From Helochares maculicollis (taxonomy: Eukaryota > Arthropoda > Insecta > Coleoptera > Hydrophilidae): a DNA stretch of 64,000 nucleotides. The stretch covers positions 1 to 64,000 of the forward strand of contig JAWQRO010000037.1 in the NCBI GenBank assembly GCA_033557835.1. Reading direction: 5' to 3'. Each line of letters opens with the position of its first letter. Position 1 is the first letter of the stretch. The notes beneath the pieces are model-generated. The model was not told where the DNA came from, ran no database searches, and was given only the letters and a program-made list of their open reading frames with translations. The position numbers were made by a program, and so were the translations under genes. Positions 11,101 through 24,768 of this stretch are shown in pieces.

Positions 11101-14030
11101 CGGCTCAGTTTTTAAAAGACCATTTCATTATCACTGCTCCTTCTCGCTTCTTGCCAGCTTTTATATTTTTATCGGAATTACTGACTAATATATGATGTAA
11201 TCTGAAAATACATTTATTCGTTATAGATTCTCAGTTAATTATCTATACCAGAAACAAGCTGAGAGCGATTTATTTTAATTTCTAATCTATATTACCTTTA
11301 AACTTTGGGACTGGCTAACATTTGGTTTGGGGTTCGTTAACAAAGTGTCTCGACTGGTCCAAGCCGTTGAACCTCGGAGACCAAAGTTTCATCGAGACAT
11401 TTCTGTTATGGTGATGATAAAGCATAAAAGAATAAAATTAGGAGTTATACGTTTCTATGAAGACATTAACATCTCGAAAGCTGAAAATGCTACTAACATA
11501 AACTTTGAGCTCACTAAATCTTCACAAATTAAGACATATTTGTCCATTTTTCAGAAATTCAATAAGCAAAAGAGTTGCTAGGCGATGAGCATTTTGTCTC
11601 ATAAAGATGCTAAGGAAACAATTATAAATATTTGCTTTTAAAACGAGCAACTAGTCATCGTGCAAATTACGAATTCACAGCTTCTTTTTTAAATCTAAAA
11701 AATAGGGGTATTGTCAGTTTTGTAAAAGAATTTAAAATTGATTGTTATAAAAATGCATGCAGCTCTAATGAGCTGCTTTTAGGAATTAGAACATAAGTAT
11801 GTAAAGAGATGTTTTAACCGAATTATGAAAATTAAGTTCAAGAAGCGTGAAACAGAAATAACAGTTTTTAACCAAATGTTAATGCCAGAGGAGCCAAATT
11901 TGATATTTGGATTTTTCTCACATTAATGAGAATAGTAATTACAGTACCTCCTCAGAGAAAACCGAGTTTTATTATCAATTCTTTTAAAACAAACAGTCTT
12001 ACCTATAAAGTTGCTAGAAAAATGTATACTGACGGTACTACACCGTGTAGATGTAAATTTTATAAATCAAATGAAACGTTGTATACAATTTAAATATTGA
12101 AACAAAATTAATAAAATCAAAATTTCAATGTAATCAGAATATCTAAATAAATAGTTTACTATTAAGGTTTAGGAACAAAACTGTAACTAAATGCTAAAAA
12201 ACCTAAGCTAAAGCAAATAGCTTCATGTAAATCTGATAACCGAAGGTGTGACTAAGCCCACATATTTTTTATTTCAATATAAGAGGTTACTAAAAAGTGT
12301 ATTTTTACATTTTTTAAAAACTAGGCATTGCCTTAAAGGCTAAAATTTCTTCTAAAGTACTTTAAGTAAGTACTAACACAGAAACGACGAAGCTTAGAAA
12401 CCTTATTGGGACTTTGAATGTGTACTTAGGATACTAACCGTTAAAATAGTGCTATCGAGTTTTACACTTTTTAAATGTCATCTAAAATTTGTGAATACAA
12501 AATTTGACTTGAAAGTTGCATATTTAGTATGCTAAAAATTTACCATATTTTTACAATATAAATGTATTTTTATAAAAGGTTTTGCTTCGCTTATTCAGAA
12601 TACATTGTAATAGTGCAACTGTTTCACTTTTTTGTTGCGGCTAAGCGCAAAATAGTATCATGCACCGTTTTTACCATTTCCGATTGATTTAATATGAATT
12701 ATTAATTTCCCGAAAAAAAAGACAATTATAGAGAATTAAGTTAAACGTCTTTGCAGTATTTCTATTCCTGAAAGATACTGTATTTTCATTTAATAATTGT
12801 TAAATCATACTATATAAATATGTGAGTAACCCGATTTTTAGAATACAAATAGGCAATCAGCACTTAAAATTAAATAAGCTAAAATTTAATAAATATTAAA
12901 ATCTCTTACATATTTTTAATTGTTCGAAGGTTAAGGAATTATTTGCAAATATTTTTTTCACTGTTCATAAATTTCGACTATAAGGAGCTAAAATAAAGCT
13001 AACAAAATTTAAGATCTGAAGTATACTATTAACGAAGTGTTTTACACATAAGGAACTCATTAAGAGGAATAAGTAAAGGTTTTCTTCGTATTTGCGTTGC
13101 TCACTTTGTGGAATAGTGTATGGAGAAATATAGAAAGAAATTTAAAATGCGGATATTATGCTTAGCATAGAATAAATAAGGAAGCAGCTGAATGTTTACA
13201 TTAAGTTAATAAAGAAGGTTAAAATATGTAATTAAAATGTTGGATTTACTTTTCTTGCGCTTACAAATATAAGTACAAACCCACAATACGTTTATTTGAA
13301 CAATTACACCTTAGAATCGTAGAGTGAAAATGCGTTAACTTCACTTCCAAGGAGAAAAACTGTGCATTTGTAATTTTGACTTTGTGAGCAAACCCTAAGT
13401 AAGCGAAGTTATAATGTGTTCGTTTCGCAGCGAGATGTGTAAACGAATAAAAATTGTTGATAAGCTAGTAGGTCGAAAAAATATAATTGTGTAATTTGCG
13501 CCATATACAAGTGTTTATTATGATTTAGTTCATTGCGTACTTATATAATTACCACAATGTTGAGTGTAGACATTTTAGATATTTTATAATGTCACCAAAG
13601 AACGAGGAATTTTGGAACATTTTACCTAATAAGAAAATAGTATCATCTTAGTAGGGAATAAAACTTAAAGAGTTTCCTCATGGAATGTGAATATCTAATA
13701 CCCAGAATCATGCGGCGCCTTCTAATATTTTGGCTCGGACTGTATGAATCGGATCCGTTCTGACGACATTTGTAAGAGCACTATATAAAATGAAAAGTAT
13801 GCACGCTATTTTAATAAGTTCATAGAAAAAATAGATGAATTGAATTTTAAACGGCTAGTCAAAATTTCCCTAAAGGAAGAGTATTTTTTATTATTCTAAT
13901 TGATCGTCTATATCCTGCACTGTGACTAGATTTAAAGTGGAATCTCATTCCAAAAAGTTGATTAAGACTATCATAATTATGATGAATATATTTTGAAAGA
14001 TGACATTCCTAACTTGAAAGTGTCTGTGAA
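11101..14030. other. No gene seen
   Basis: Very AT-rich DNA with no recognised protein, repeat or RNA. An open frame of 84 codons at 11327-11581 starts without ATG and has no family resemblance. Inferred para intron. Confidence 0.35.
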
Positions 14031-14034
14031 AATT

Positions 14035-14950
14035 TTTTGATTACTTAATTCAGTTATGAGTTATAAAGTATAAAAGATGGAAGTGAACGAAAAGAAAATA
14101 AGGAATATTTTACAATTTTACTTTCATAAAGGAGAAATTGTAAACCAGGCGGCTAAGATTGTAAATAGTGTTTATGGTCTAGATAGTGTCATGTATGCAC
14201 CCCGCACAAGTAGGTCTGTTGTTGACAATGACGATAAGATTGTGAATGCGACCAGAGTAGACCGGCATGTTAGCAGTCGTAGGATCGCCCAGGAGAGATC
14301 ACAAAACAGTGTTAACCCATTTGCATAAAGTTGGATTTAAAAAGATGCTTGATGTTTGGGTATCGCAAAAAAACGTCATGAGTCGAATTTCCATTTGTGA
14401 AGCCTTAGCCAAACAGAACGATCTCAAGCCATTTCTTAAAAGGGTGATGATTAGGGATGAAAAAGAGGTCACATCCGATTATCATGTGCAAAAACGATCA
14501 AGGTCAAAGCGCGGTGAAGCATCCCAAGCGATGTCCAAACCAAGACTAATGACCTGAAAGGCTTTAGTGCATATGGTGGATTACAAAGGAATTGTCTACC
14601 ATAAACTATTTCAATATGGCCAAATACTATAAACAGTTGGAATACGTGAAACTTGACTTGTTGGGAAGTTTTGATACAACCATCTTATGGTTGACATCTG
14701 GCGCCCTGTGATTACCATCATTTAAAAAAACTCCTTTATGATAAGAAATTGGCACGGAGAAAATATTCTAGAAATCACTTAGTTGAGTTTTTCGCTTACA
14801 AAGACCAGGGCATCTATAACAGGTGTGTTATGAAAATAACTTTAAAATGGCAACAATCCAACCATATATGAATACGTCGTGATCTATTTTAGTACTGAAC
14901 TAAAAAATCACTCTAGTTTCTTCGTACCTATCAAAAAGTTGACCTAAAAC
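14035..14950 (+). mobile_element. Mariner remnant 2 (cecropia/Hsmar1-like)
   Basis: The transposase begins with ATG at 14077 (MEVNEKKIRNILQFYFHKGE), a close match to the first helix-turn-helix of cecropia-type mariners. About 20 codons are missing after SVYGLDSV, where the frame jumps to APRTSRSVVDN. It continues with VDRHVSSRRIAQE, a frameshift, HKVGFKKMLDVWVSQKN (the usual WVPHELTQKN has lost PHELT) and ISICEALAKQN. Catalytic Asp 1 survives in RDEKEV. The Asp 2 block is deleted. Asp 3 survives in APCDYHHLKK near 14700, followed by KDQGIYNRCVMKITLKWQQ. The 3' end near 14930-14948 reads AAAAAGTTGACCTAA, a plausible terminal repeat with no clear 5' partner. Confidence 0.9.
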
Positions 14951-17088
<2,138 letters not shown>

Positions 17089-17121
17089 TTCTTTTTTCTT
17101 TTTCCTGCGTCCAAAACCGGT
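17089..17121 (-). CDS. para: Para sodium channel, 33-nt mini-exon
   Basis: Encodes 11 residues, TGFGRRKKKKE, filling the position between RAEGE of exon 1 and IRYEDEDE of the next exon. Insect Para proteins have a short basic segment of the form 'GRKKK..KE' there. In minus sense it is preceded by the acceptor CTTTATTGCAG and followed by the donor GTAAGA. Both junctions are phase 0, so including or skipping it keeps the reading frame. It is too short to stand out in an open-frame scan and was found from its splice signals and the expected peptide. Inference: it may be an optional cassette that changes the charge of the cytoplasmic N-terminus. Transcript data are required to show that. Confidence 0.92.
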
Positions 17122-18136
17122 CTGCAATAAAGGTCACAATATAACATCGATAAGCACACAACACAGCTTTTATGCGTATTTAGGACATCACAGGAATCTA
17201 ATCATCATATACAATTGAACGGTTTTTACTTTTGCCTTTTTGGTTTCAGGTATTTTTTATTTCGTTTTTCGTTGTTTTAGCGGAACTATTTTGGCTTCGT
17301 GTAAGGAAAAAATAGTTCCCCTAAAATTTCAGTTATCGACTCCTATCCATCATGGTCCATTGCGTAGTTACAATTTTTTTAACATTTGATTTTTGATGCC
17401 AAACAGTGTTTTTTGGTTGTTCGTTTGTAAAGAAGAAAAAGGAAATTTAACTGCCAATTCGATAGTCAAAAAAAGCCTTAAAGTAGTAGGGTTGTGATCA
17501 TACATCTATATGTTCATATATATATATAACAAAACATCTTCGTTTTAATAGTTTACATGTAATGTTAGAAGACACAAGTTCATGCAACTCATCAAGCACG
17601 ATTTACATACATAAGAGTCCTGTGAAATAAAAAATAAATAGTAAATATATGTACAAGTGGCAAATAAGGTTTTATAGAATGTCATTTAAAGAGGGTTTTA
17701 CAGTCAACATTTACAGGAACTCCATGTTTCGCCAACTTTTATATCGGCGGCGCCTCCATTTTGCCCGAAGGAGGGGATTTAAGCACGCAATGTTTGCGTA
17801 AACATCCTGCTGGTTTTCCTGGCCTACTTGAAGTTTTCTATCTAAGTCACCCTGAAGCGTAGGTTTGCACGTCCGTCGACGTCTGAGGAGACGTGGAGGG
17901 TCGCTCCGCCGCACCGCGCCCGGCGGACACTAGAACCCTATGCAGAACAAATATATCTTGAGTCCTGAATGGAATAACGGCAAAGGACTTGTATCCGTCT
18001 TGAGGACACTCGATTCCGAGCGGTGACGCCCGTCAAGTAACGAATAAAGTTGGCGAAACATGTCTTCGTCTAGAGCGTTCAATTTACGATATTGGACAAC
18101 GATTAGAATTGAGAATCGAAAGAAGTGTTTGCTTAC
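17122..18136 (-). other. para intron 1
   Basis: In minus sense it runs from donor GTAAGC (18136-18131) to acceptor CTTTATTGCAG, 1015 bp. It holds the inverted-repeat-bounded GC-rich segment 17723-18062. The exon 1 reading frame stays open about 68 codons into this intron, through that GC-rich segment. The donor is strong and the read-through residues resemble nothing in Para, so this is treated as intron. Confidence 0.85.
17723..18062. repeat. 340-bp GC-rich segment bounded by perfect 17-bp inverted repeats
   Basis: CATGTTTCGCCAACTTT at 17723-17739 has its exact reverse complement at 18046-18062. The enclosed DNA is much more GC- and CpG-rich than the surrounding intron. It contains further self-complementary pieces: ACGTCT-GAGG-AGACGT at 17879-17894 and TCCGCCG/CGGCGGA around a 9-nt loop at 17905-17927. 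No target-site duplication is evident. It could be a small non-autonomous transposon, or a structured intronic RNA element lying 74 nt downstream of the exon 1 donor. No protein is supported. Confidence 0.7.
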
Positions 18137-18283
18137 CTCTCCTTCCGCTCTTTTCTTTTCCAACTCTTTCTGCTTGGCATGTTCGTCGGCGATTCGAGCC
18201 TCAATGGCTGCAAGCGACTCGCGCGTGAATGGACGGAATAAGCTACGCTCTTCCTCGGACAATGAGTCAGAGGCGTCGGACAT
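18137..18283 (-). CDS. para: Para sodium channel, first coding exon (protein start)
   Basis: Encodes 49 residues starting [20 protein letters not shown] and ending [10 protein letters not shown], the extreme N-terminus of the insect voltage-gated sodium channel alpha subunit. The stretch [16 protein letters not shown] is nearly invariant in insect Para, and Drosophila differs mainly at the first residues and at ...VQIEQRIAAEHEK. ATG at 18283 is chosen because it gives the known protein start and is preceded by only 30 nt of untranslated sequence before a splice acceptor. The exon ends in GAG followed by donor GTAAGC (phase 0). With the mini-exon and third exon it forms a continuous 112-residue N-terminus. 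The remaining roughly 1900 residues of the channel must lie beyond the left edge of the window. Confidence 0.97.
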
Positions 18284-18313
18284 GTCTCCTCGCGCCTAGG
18301 CCCCCACGATACC
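18284..18313 (-). other. para 5' UTR portion and splice acceptor
   Basis: Upstream of the start codon, in minus sense, the sequence reads CATCTTTTTTCCAG followed by GGTATCGTGGGGG. A good polypyrimidine tract plus CAG indicates an acceptor, so the exon starts at 18313 with 30 nt of leader and at least one non-coding exon lies upstream. Confidence 0.6.
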
Positions 18314-19608
18314 CTGGAAAAAAGATGATTCATTAATTGCCTAACAACGCAGAAATTATAGCTTTTGATCTGGGAACAATCGCAAGCAGCAATACCCACT
18401 CCCATGTGCCTGGGGAGGGTTAGAGAAACATGTATTTATTGAACATTTTCGGTTTGTCTTACAACTGTCTTCTAATTCATTTTTGATTTAATTTTTAATT
18501 TTATCATTGCTGAACGAAGAAAATTTAGAGTGCGCCCACTCAAGATTTACGTATAAATCATATATAATGAAAAAGTTGCCGCCAAAAACATCAAATAGTT
18601 GTAATTTCAAGTCGACTGAAAACCAGAGATATTCATAATTGTAAATTACAAACCTGAATCATATTTCAACATACGAATTAAATTGCTCAATAGTTGGAAA
18701 TAACATCTGCAAACTAGGCAGTTGTGCCTTTAGCACGGTTCAGTTGAGCTTCGCTTTCTGGGCTGCCTTGGGTTTATGGTACTACATTTACATTTTGGTG
18801 CAGTATTTAATTACTTAAGTACTACAGTGAATTGGTAAACATGCGAATGATTTAAATTACTTCACTCAATTATTGATAACTTCAATTTGCTAGCGCATCT
18901 ATTTAGTTACATCTTTTAACTTTAATTACCTTGATCGCGGAATTATGCAGCCATGTTTAGTACAGTAACAGACCTAAGATGCTGCCTTGGGGAACGCTGG
19001 AATTTCGGGGAAATTTGTTAGTAGCTGCTTGATTGACCCTGAATAATCTTTCTCTGAGATATGACTGGAATTATTTGAATAAGATATTGAGAAATACTCA
19101 TCAACAACAGCAATCCTTTATGCCAAACTGTATAGAATGCTTAGCTTACACTCAGGAAGGCTTCATTTATGTATATTATATATTGTTCCGATTTCCATTG
19201 AGGGGTTCTTTACTTAATCTACCATAAAAAGGTCGTTTAGTAATTTTTTGTTTATTTTCTTCGTATTATTTTTTATTTGAATTATATACAATGTTGTTTA
19301 ATCTATTTACATTTATTTATTTTTACCTCAGTTTAACTACTGCTGTACTGTTCTCCTCGGTTACAGAGCCGAACTGAGTTGCCTTGTTACCTTCCTTGGT
19401 CAGCTGATAAAGGGAGGCTTTCCTGACTTTTGACCAGTGTGGCCGTTGGTAACTGTTCCCATGATTGCAATTACTGCCACGATAAGGTTGCGGGTTGCAG
19501 TACGTTAACTCGAAAAACATCCATAAGCAATGAATGCTATTTCCTTGGCTATATCATAGGCCTTAGTATAGTAGACGTATTATAGATAAATAGATTGAAA
19601 CGCAAGAC

Positions 19609-19629
19609 TGCATCTAGTTCCTAGATGCA
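19609..19629. other. Perfect 9-bp hairpin
   Basis: TGCATCTAG-TTC-CTAGATGCA: a perfect stem with a three-base loop, flanked by GAAAC and GTTTC that could pair outside it. Function unknown. Confidence 0.6.
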
Positions 19630-19769
19630 ATGCCCAGTTTCGTTACAATATATTAAAAACACATAATGCTTTAAAATTCAAATTATACAAATGTTATAAC
19701 TCTTTTCAATAGAAGACATTGGGTGTACGTACGCTAATGCACTACATTAAAATATACATTAGAAAACAA

Positions 19770-19817
19770 ATTAAATGTTAACGTTCATTTAATGTAGCTT
19801 TAGTTTCAGGCTACATT
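19770..19817. other. Two overlapping 8-bp hairpins
   Basis: ATTAAATG (19770-19777) pairs with CATTTAAT (19786-19793), and AATGTAGC (19791-19798) pairs with GCTACATT (19810-19817). They share three bases and are mutually exclusive. In AT-rich DNA they may be chance. Confidence 0.35.
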
Positions 19818-20989
19818 TAAACACGATAATATAAAATTTTAGTTTAGTTGCCGCACATTATATAGAATTCTGTTATATAATTACATTAATATGCTATGTG
19901 TAAACTTAATACGAACTTGGACAGGAAGTGAATAGAGAATATTATAGGATTTTCCATATAATATTGGAGAGAATACATTGTACGGTTCTACATCTGCGTT
20001 TAACAATTGTGCATGCACAAATTAGTTCATTTTGATTTTTGGACTCTTTGATGGCAAAAATATTTTGAATTTGTCATACTAACCACTCTAACTTTACAAT
20101 ATTTTAGGACTATACTCGTCTTAAGTTAAAGTAGTCCAAATAGCAGCAATCAGAATTCAATTATATCAAATAATGTTTGTGATCAGTTAAGAGTTTACAA
20201 CCCCATTTCTATATTACCCGTAATGTAAGTTTTATGGATGCACAGACATTAACTGTCTAGATACAACAAAGACCAATTCTTGGACATGTCATTAATGTAC
20301 AATAAAGCCAATGTTGGCATGAAAAGTAAAGTAATAAAACTTTTGTCTAAATTACACGCAAAAATAGTAAAAGTAACGTAAATTGCAACGGTAAAATTTC
20401 AATACCCTCAACGAAATTTCTTAAGATGAGGCGTCGCTTGGAAACTATTTATGGATTAAGTCTCTTGCGGTTTTAGTTAATTGATACTTAATAATTTACG
20501 TAAGTATTCAGACAAATTTATTTTGGCGAAAAGTAAAGACACATCTTTGCGTTTATTATTTAAATATTTTGTGATGTTAACACGTGAGAATAGTTGTTGA
20601 CCTTCCTTCAAGTTAGATGAACGCTCATAGTTTAATGAATTATAACTTTTGGTTCAGAAAAATGTATAGAATTTGAATTATTGTCCTTAGTGCAGACGAC
20701 GGGTATCCTCCAAAAGTTAAAGCAGAATGTATACCTGATAAGGAACAAAGGATATATTTTAAGTTGGACAGACTTATTAGTTTTAAAACTACAGTTACCT
20801 TTACGGCCGTAAGTGCTTTTTCATGTACGAAGTATGTAACTATAAAAATGATTTTGTTCGTGCCGAGCTATAGTTCTGAAATTACTGACTAACAAACTGC
20901 GACATTAGCGCTATTTCCTTGTGTTTACATTATTCAAAGATTTTTAACTCATAGCAAATGCAAGTGTTAAACATAAATATTGAGATTTG

Positions 20990-21760
20990 TTCCAGACGCC
21001 TACGTTTTGCAGAGAACTTTGCTTTTCTGTTACTATTTAAAGAAAACTGCTGCAGACTTGCAGCTATTGCTTGCCTACACTTACAGTAAGCTTGCTATTA
21101 GTAAATCGAATTTGCTTTGACTACTTCCAAAGCCAAAAAAGGAGCAATGGTGATGTAAAAACCGAAGAAAATGGAAGACCAAGAAAGTTTAAAGACGGCC
21201 AATTAAATGTTGCGTAAGCTACTTTTGGAAGTCATGTAAAAAACGTTCTTTCAGATGAGACAATGGGGTCTAAGGGAACTGGAGGCAACCGGAAACCATT
21301 GCGGAATGTTTCTCGAAGGTAAACAAGAAAATATCTCTATCGAACTGAAACTGATGACGAAACCGTTAATACTGAACGCCACAGACAAAAAATTGTGTAT
21401 TTAAACAAAGAATCGACCGAGATATTAAAAAACGCATAGTGATTTTTCTTCATGATGATGCACCATCGCACACTACAAATCCGGTCGAAACGAAACAATT
21501 GAGGGAACTTGGGGAAATCTCCGATAGGTTACTAAGAATTGGCTCCATCCGACTACCTCATTATTTAGTTACAGCCATGGAACACGCACTTATTGTGCAG
21601 AATCTCACTTCTTATAAAAATGTGAATAACATTTTTTGATGATTGGTGTTCTCATAAGACCAACAGTGTCTTTAGGGTGGCTTCGATAAATTTCTGGAAA
21701 AATGGAATACATGTGTTGGTAGTGGTGAGAAATATTTTTCTGTCATTTTAATACTCTATA
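20990..21760 (+). mobile_element. Mariner remnant 3 (mori-like)
   Basis: Transposase relic in broken frames. The N-terminus near 21035-21080 reads YLKKTAADLQLLLAYTYSKLA, matching the 'YxLKKTAAETHRLL.ETYGEHALS' helix of mori-type mariners. Then come NGDVKTEENGRPRKFKDGQL (the linker), DDETVNTERHRQKIVYLN, and VIFLHDDAPSHTTNPVE at about 21439-21490 with catalytic Asp 2. Asp 3 survives in another frame as ELAPSDY near 21540, followed by the C-terminal 'SYKNVNNIFxDW' segment. The Asp 1 region is deleted. Unrelated in sequence to the other copies except remnant 9. Confidence 0.85.
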
Positions 21761-22239
21761 TTTAATAAATATATAATAAACATCGATTTTGAAATTTAGA
21801 GACTTGATATGCTTGCTTAAGAATACATTTAATAATAATAGTGTATAGATGAAAATTGAATGATACTCGAGAACGAAATATTTTTGAAATTATTACCAGC
21901 CATTGGTATCAACATTTATTTCAGACATTCCACGTAATGCAATAGTACAATAGCGTCGAAGAATAAATATCATCTAGTGCTCAATAAAATAAATATCCAA
22001 GTAAAGCCTGCTCACTTGATTATTGTGTCAGAAGGTCATTTGCAAAAATTGTGGTATAAATCGAATATACAAACAATTATTTGTCCAAATTAAGGATTAG
22101 TTCCACAGCAAAGATGTGATGTGGTGAAATGATTGAGGAGAAGTTATGGCAAAAGATGCCGAAAATGTAACTACAACAAATTTTTCATAAATACGCACAC
22201 CAACCAATCCTACTATCACGTCCACGAAGACGAGAGAAC

Positions 22240-22800
22240 ACGTAACTAACAAGACTCTGCATGGCGTACGATGTAGTAGTGAATGGTAGGGAATGCAGGC
22301 GGGCTAAGCGCCTAAGCCGTTACATCTCGGCTAAAGGAGACAACCCATATAGAAAAATGTCTGTCTTCTTGATAGAGTTGGACAGGACTGGATAAACGGA
22401 GACAAACCAAGCGATGGAAACGGACGGACAATGCACATCGGTAGATGGAATTTCGAAGTCATCTTTCAATAACTAGCACTGTATGCGATCAAGAATTGAA
22501 AATAGAACAAGTAATAATAATAAGTAAAACTAAACAAAGCGACAGGGATTAGAGAATACGGGTACGTAGATGATCAAGGAAAGAAAACCATAGGTGTGGG
22601 TCATAAATATCGAGGACGAAATCGCAGTTAAAAGATTGAAGGAAAAGTTGTACATATGTATATATATGAGAAAATTAGATACGGATATGGAATTATATTT
22701 GAACACTCGTACGATGTAAAAAAAACAAATAGCTGAAAAGATATTAAAAGTTTACGAAAAGAAGAAAATACAAAAATCATATCTATTATTTTACCAAAGA
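22240..22800 (+). mobile_element. Possible LINE endonuclease fragment
   Basis: A plus-strand frame near 22425-22475 reads TMHIGRWNFEVIFQ, resembling the start of the apurinic-type endonuclease of RTE-like LINEs ('xxxIGTWNVRxLxxPGK'). It is followed after stops by GIREYGYVDDQGKKTIGVGHKYRG. Upstream frames contain a basic, arginine-rich stretch. Frameshifts and stops are frequent, and no reverse-transcriptase motif follows. The assignment is tentative. Confidence 0.35.
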
Positions 22801-24255
22801 AATGTAGTACATGGAAAAGATCAATGAAGAATATTCTTCTAATTCCTCTAAACCGCAGATAAGTCTTACTCATAATTAAAACACCAAGACGCACAGGACT
22901 AGGAAACAACTGAGTCGAATTAATTTAATCTGGAATGAAAACATATTGTATATTGATACGAACATCTAAGAAGTAGATATCTAGTCTGTATAAACGGAGC
23001 AAGAACAGAATGAGATATTTCTATCAATTAGTTAAAAAATAAGTGGTGCTGTGGGTATGAACTATTGGGGGATATCAGTAACCGCCATAGTGGGTTGAAC
23101 ATACAAGTCATTATACTAATATTTAGGAAGAGAAACCGCTAATGGGAAAACCATATATACATCAATAAGAGAACAAAGTCCACTTAGAGCGCCATTACTA
23201 TTATAAGTGGAATATTTGAGGAAAATAAATATGAACTAAATACCTACTAAGGTAACACCGAAACAATTTTTTGCATCTATAGAGATCGATTTCTGATGAA
23301 GAACTGAGATGGCCGGGGCTCGAAACAGTAGGAAATGAGTGAATCAGGACAAATTTGAAAGTAACGTATACAAAAATAGATATTAGAAACAGATGAGTCA
23401 TATGGCATGTTCTTGTGCCAAAACTCTTAGAAAAATTAATTCTAACACTAGTTCTAAACTTTAAACCTTCAGTAACGAGAAAAGCCTTAACGACCAAAAA
23501 AAGTTGGACAAAATATTGGAAGCAAAAAGGTTTAGACACGATATATGGAGGGATATCTTTACGGGAATCTACTGCAGCTATACCATGGCAATACTGGAGG
23601 CGCGCTTTAAAGATTTAATGTACAAGATGCAGTTCATGATCATTTATTTGGAATAAAATATATTACAATCCCGTTAATAAAAGAACTCGCTCTTGACTAA
23701 TCGAAAAATACAGATACGATAAGATAGAAACAGAAAAGGTTTCCAAAATTGGTCACTCCTAAAATGTTTAAACGCACAACTATGATAACTCAATGAGCCT
23801 GATGCCCCGCTGGGCAAGTCCTTCATTGGGTTTACAATGTGGTAGCGTAAGATAACAATTTTCTTTCTTCAGGCACGCAATTTGGTCATTTGATTGCCAA
23901 TGTCCTGTCAGAAAAGCAAACTCGCTGATTTCATCTACTCACTGTAACTTTGACGTTGTCAGGAATAAGCAGCTCATTACCCTTCAAATTGCTATTGCAG
24001 TGTATCTTATTCTATCTTTCACAGTTCTTTTCGCATTACTATAAGTCAAGTCCAAAAGTAGTATTTTTTCATTCTTGTTCCGCAACTTGCAGTTCCAACT
24101 ATATTAAGAAGTTATTAAAAGACAAGCGCTGAAATGTATTTTATAATTTGAGGTGCCAAGATGTTACAAAGGTGCGCTCTGTGGTTTTTAAATATAGGTT
24201 TAACTATTTTTTTGATTGCCTAGGCGTTAACTTCTGAAAGAATTCCCTTTTTATT
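22801..24255. other. Unassigned DNA
   Basis: Purine-biased on plus up to about 23.7 kb, possibly the continuation of the decayed LINE, but no motif is recognisable. Open frames of 93 and 112 codons on minus have biased Phe/Ser/Ile composition and no family resemblance. Confidence 0.3.
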
Positions 24256-24259
24256 TGGA

Positions 24260-24700
24260 TTGCATTGTTAGTCAACCTACCTTTTCAGAATTTTGTTCTA
24301 TGAATTATTCTTGTTGTTCATAGTTCCTCTCTTGAATTCTTGAATGTATTGCTCTATCTTTGTATTTTGTATTGCATTTTCACCTCCTGCTGTTATTGTT
24401 TCTGTTTCCTGTATTTTATTTCATGTGTAACAGTCTGACTAATATATTGACGATTTGTAGTAAGATTTTATTTGTATTTGCAAAAACTACCATGTTGTCT
24501 TCATAACTTAGGTTGTGTCTATTTTTGCAGCTGTTTGAAGCTCTAAACTGCTATATCTAGCATTTTCTCAAACAATATTGAATTAAATCACTGGTTAGGA
24601 CCGTTATTACATTAATATCTGACCAGTCTTACCCTGATGCAATTAGTCTCTAAAAGTTTCAGTTTGGCCAAGCTGTATCTGTTACGTTTGGATATTTCTT
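24260..24700 (-). mobile_element. LINE reverse transcriptase fragment
   Basis: The minus-strand frame at about 24528-24425 reads NLSYEDNMVVFANTNKILLQ, matching the catalytic motif C block 'xYADDxVxxAxTxxxLQ' of LINE reverse transcriptases, with the YADD box changed to YEDN. It is preceded by a broken segment reading NSILFEKMLDIAV, comparable with 'xxLFNxxLExVI'. Later residues are degenerate. The orientation is opposite to most other transposons here. The second catalytic Asp is replaced by Asn, so the product would be inactive even without the stops. Confidence 0.5.
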
Positions 24701-24742
24701 TTGTACTCGAGAATTATTCCATGTAAAGTAAAGTACGCATCT

Positions 24743-24768
24743 ACTTGTTACTTGTTACTTGTTACTTG
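24743..24768 (+). repeat. ACTTGTT microsatellite
   Basis: The 7-mer ACTTGTT is repeated 3.7 times without error. Confidence 0.95.

Larger units (their letters stand above)
18314..20985. other. No gene seen; presumed para 5' intron or upstream DNA
   Basis: AT-rich. Near 18950-19030 a GC-richer plus-strand stretch (around CTGCCTTGGGGAACGCTGG) leads into a 64-codon frame ending at 19227; it resembles decayed retroelement sequence but could not be assigned. Several small hairpins lie at 19609-19817. Confidence 0.35.

Noticed and set aside
17930..18136. Continuation of the exon 1 frame for about 68 codons past the donor
   Set aside because: GTAAGC at the point where Para homology ends, plus a correctly phased next exon, make this intron. 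The extra residues resemble nothing in sodium channels.
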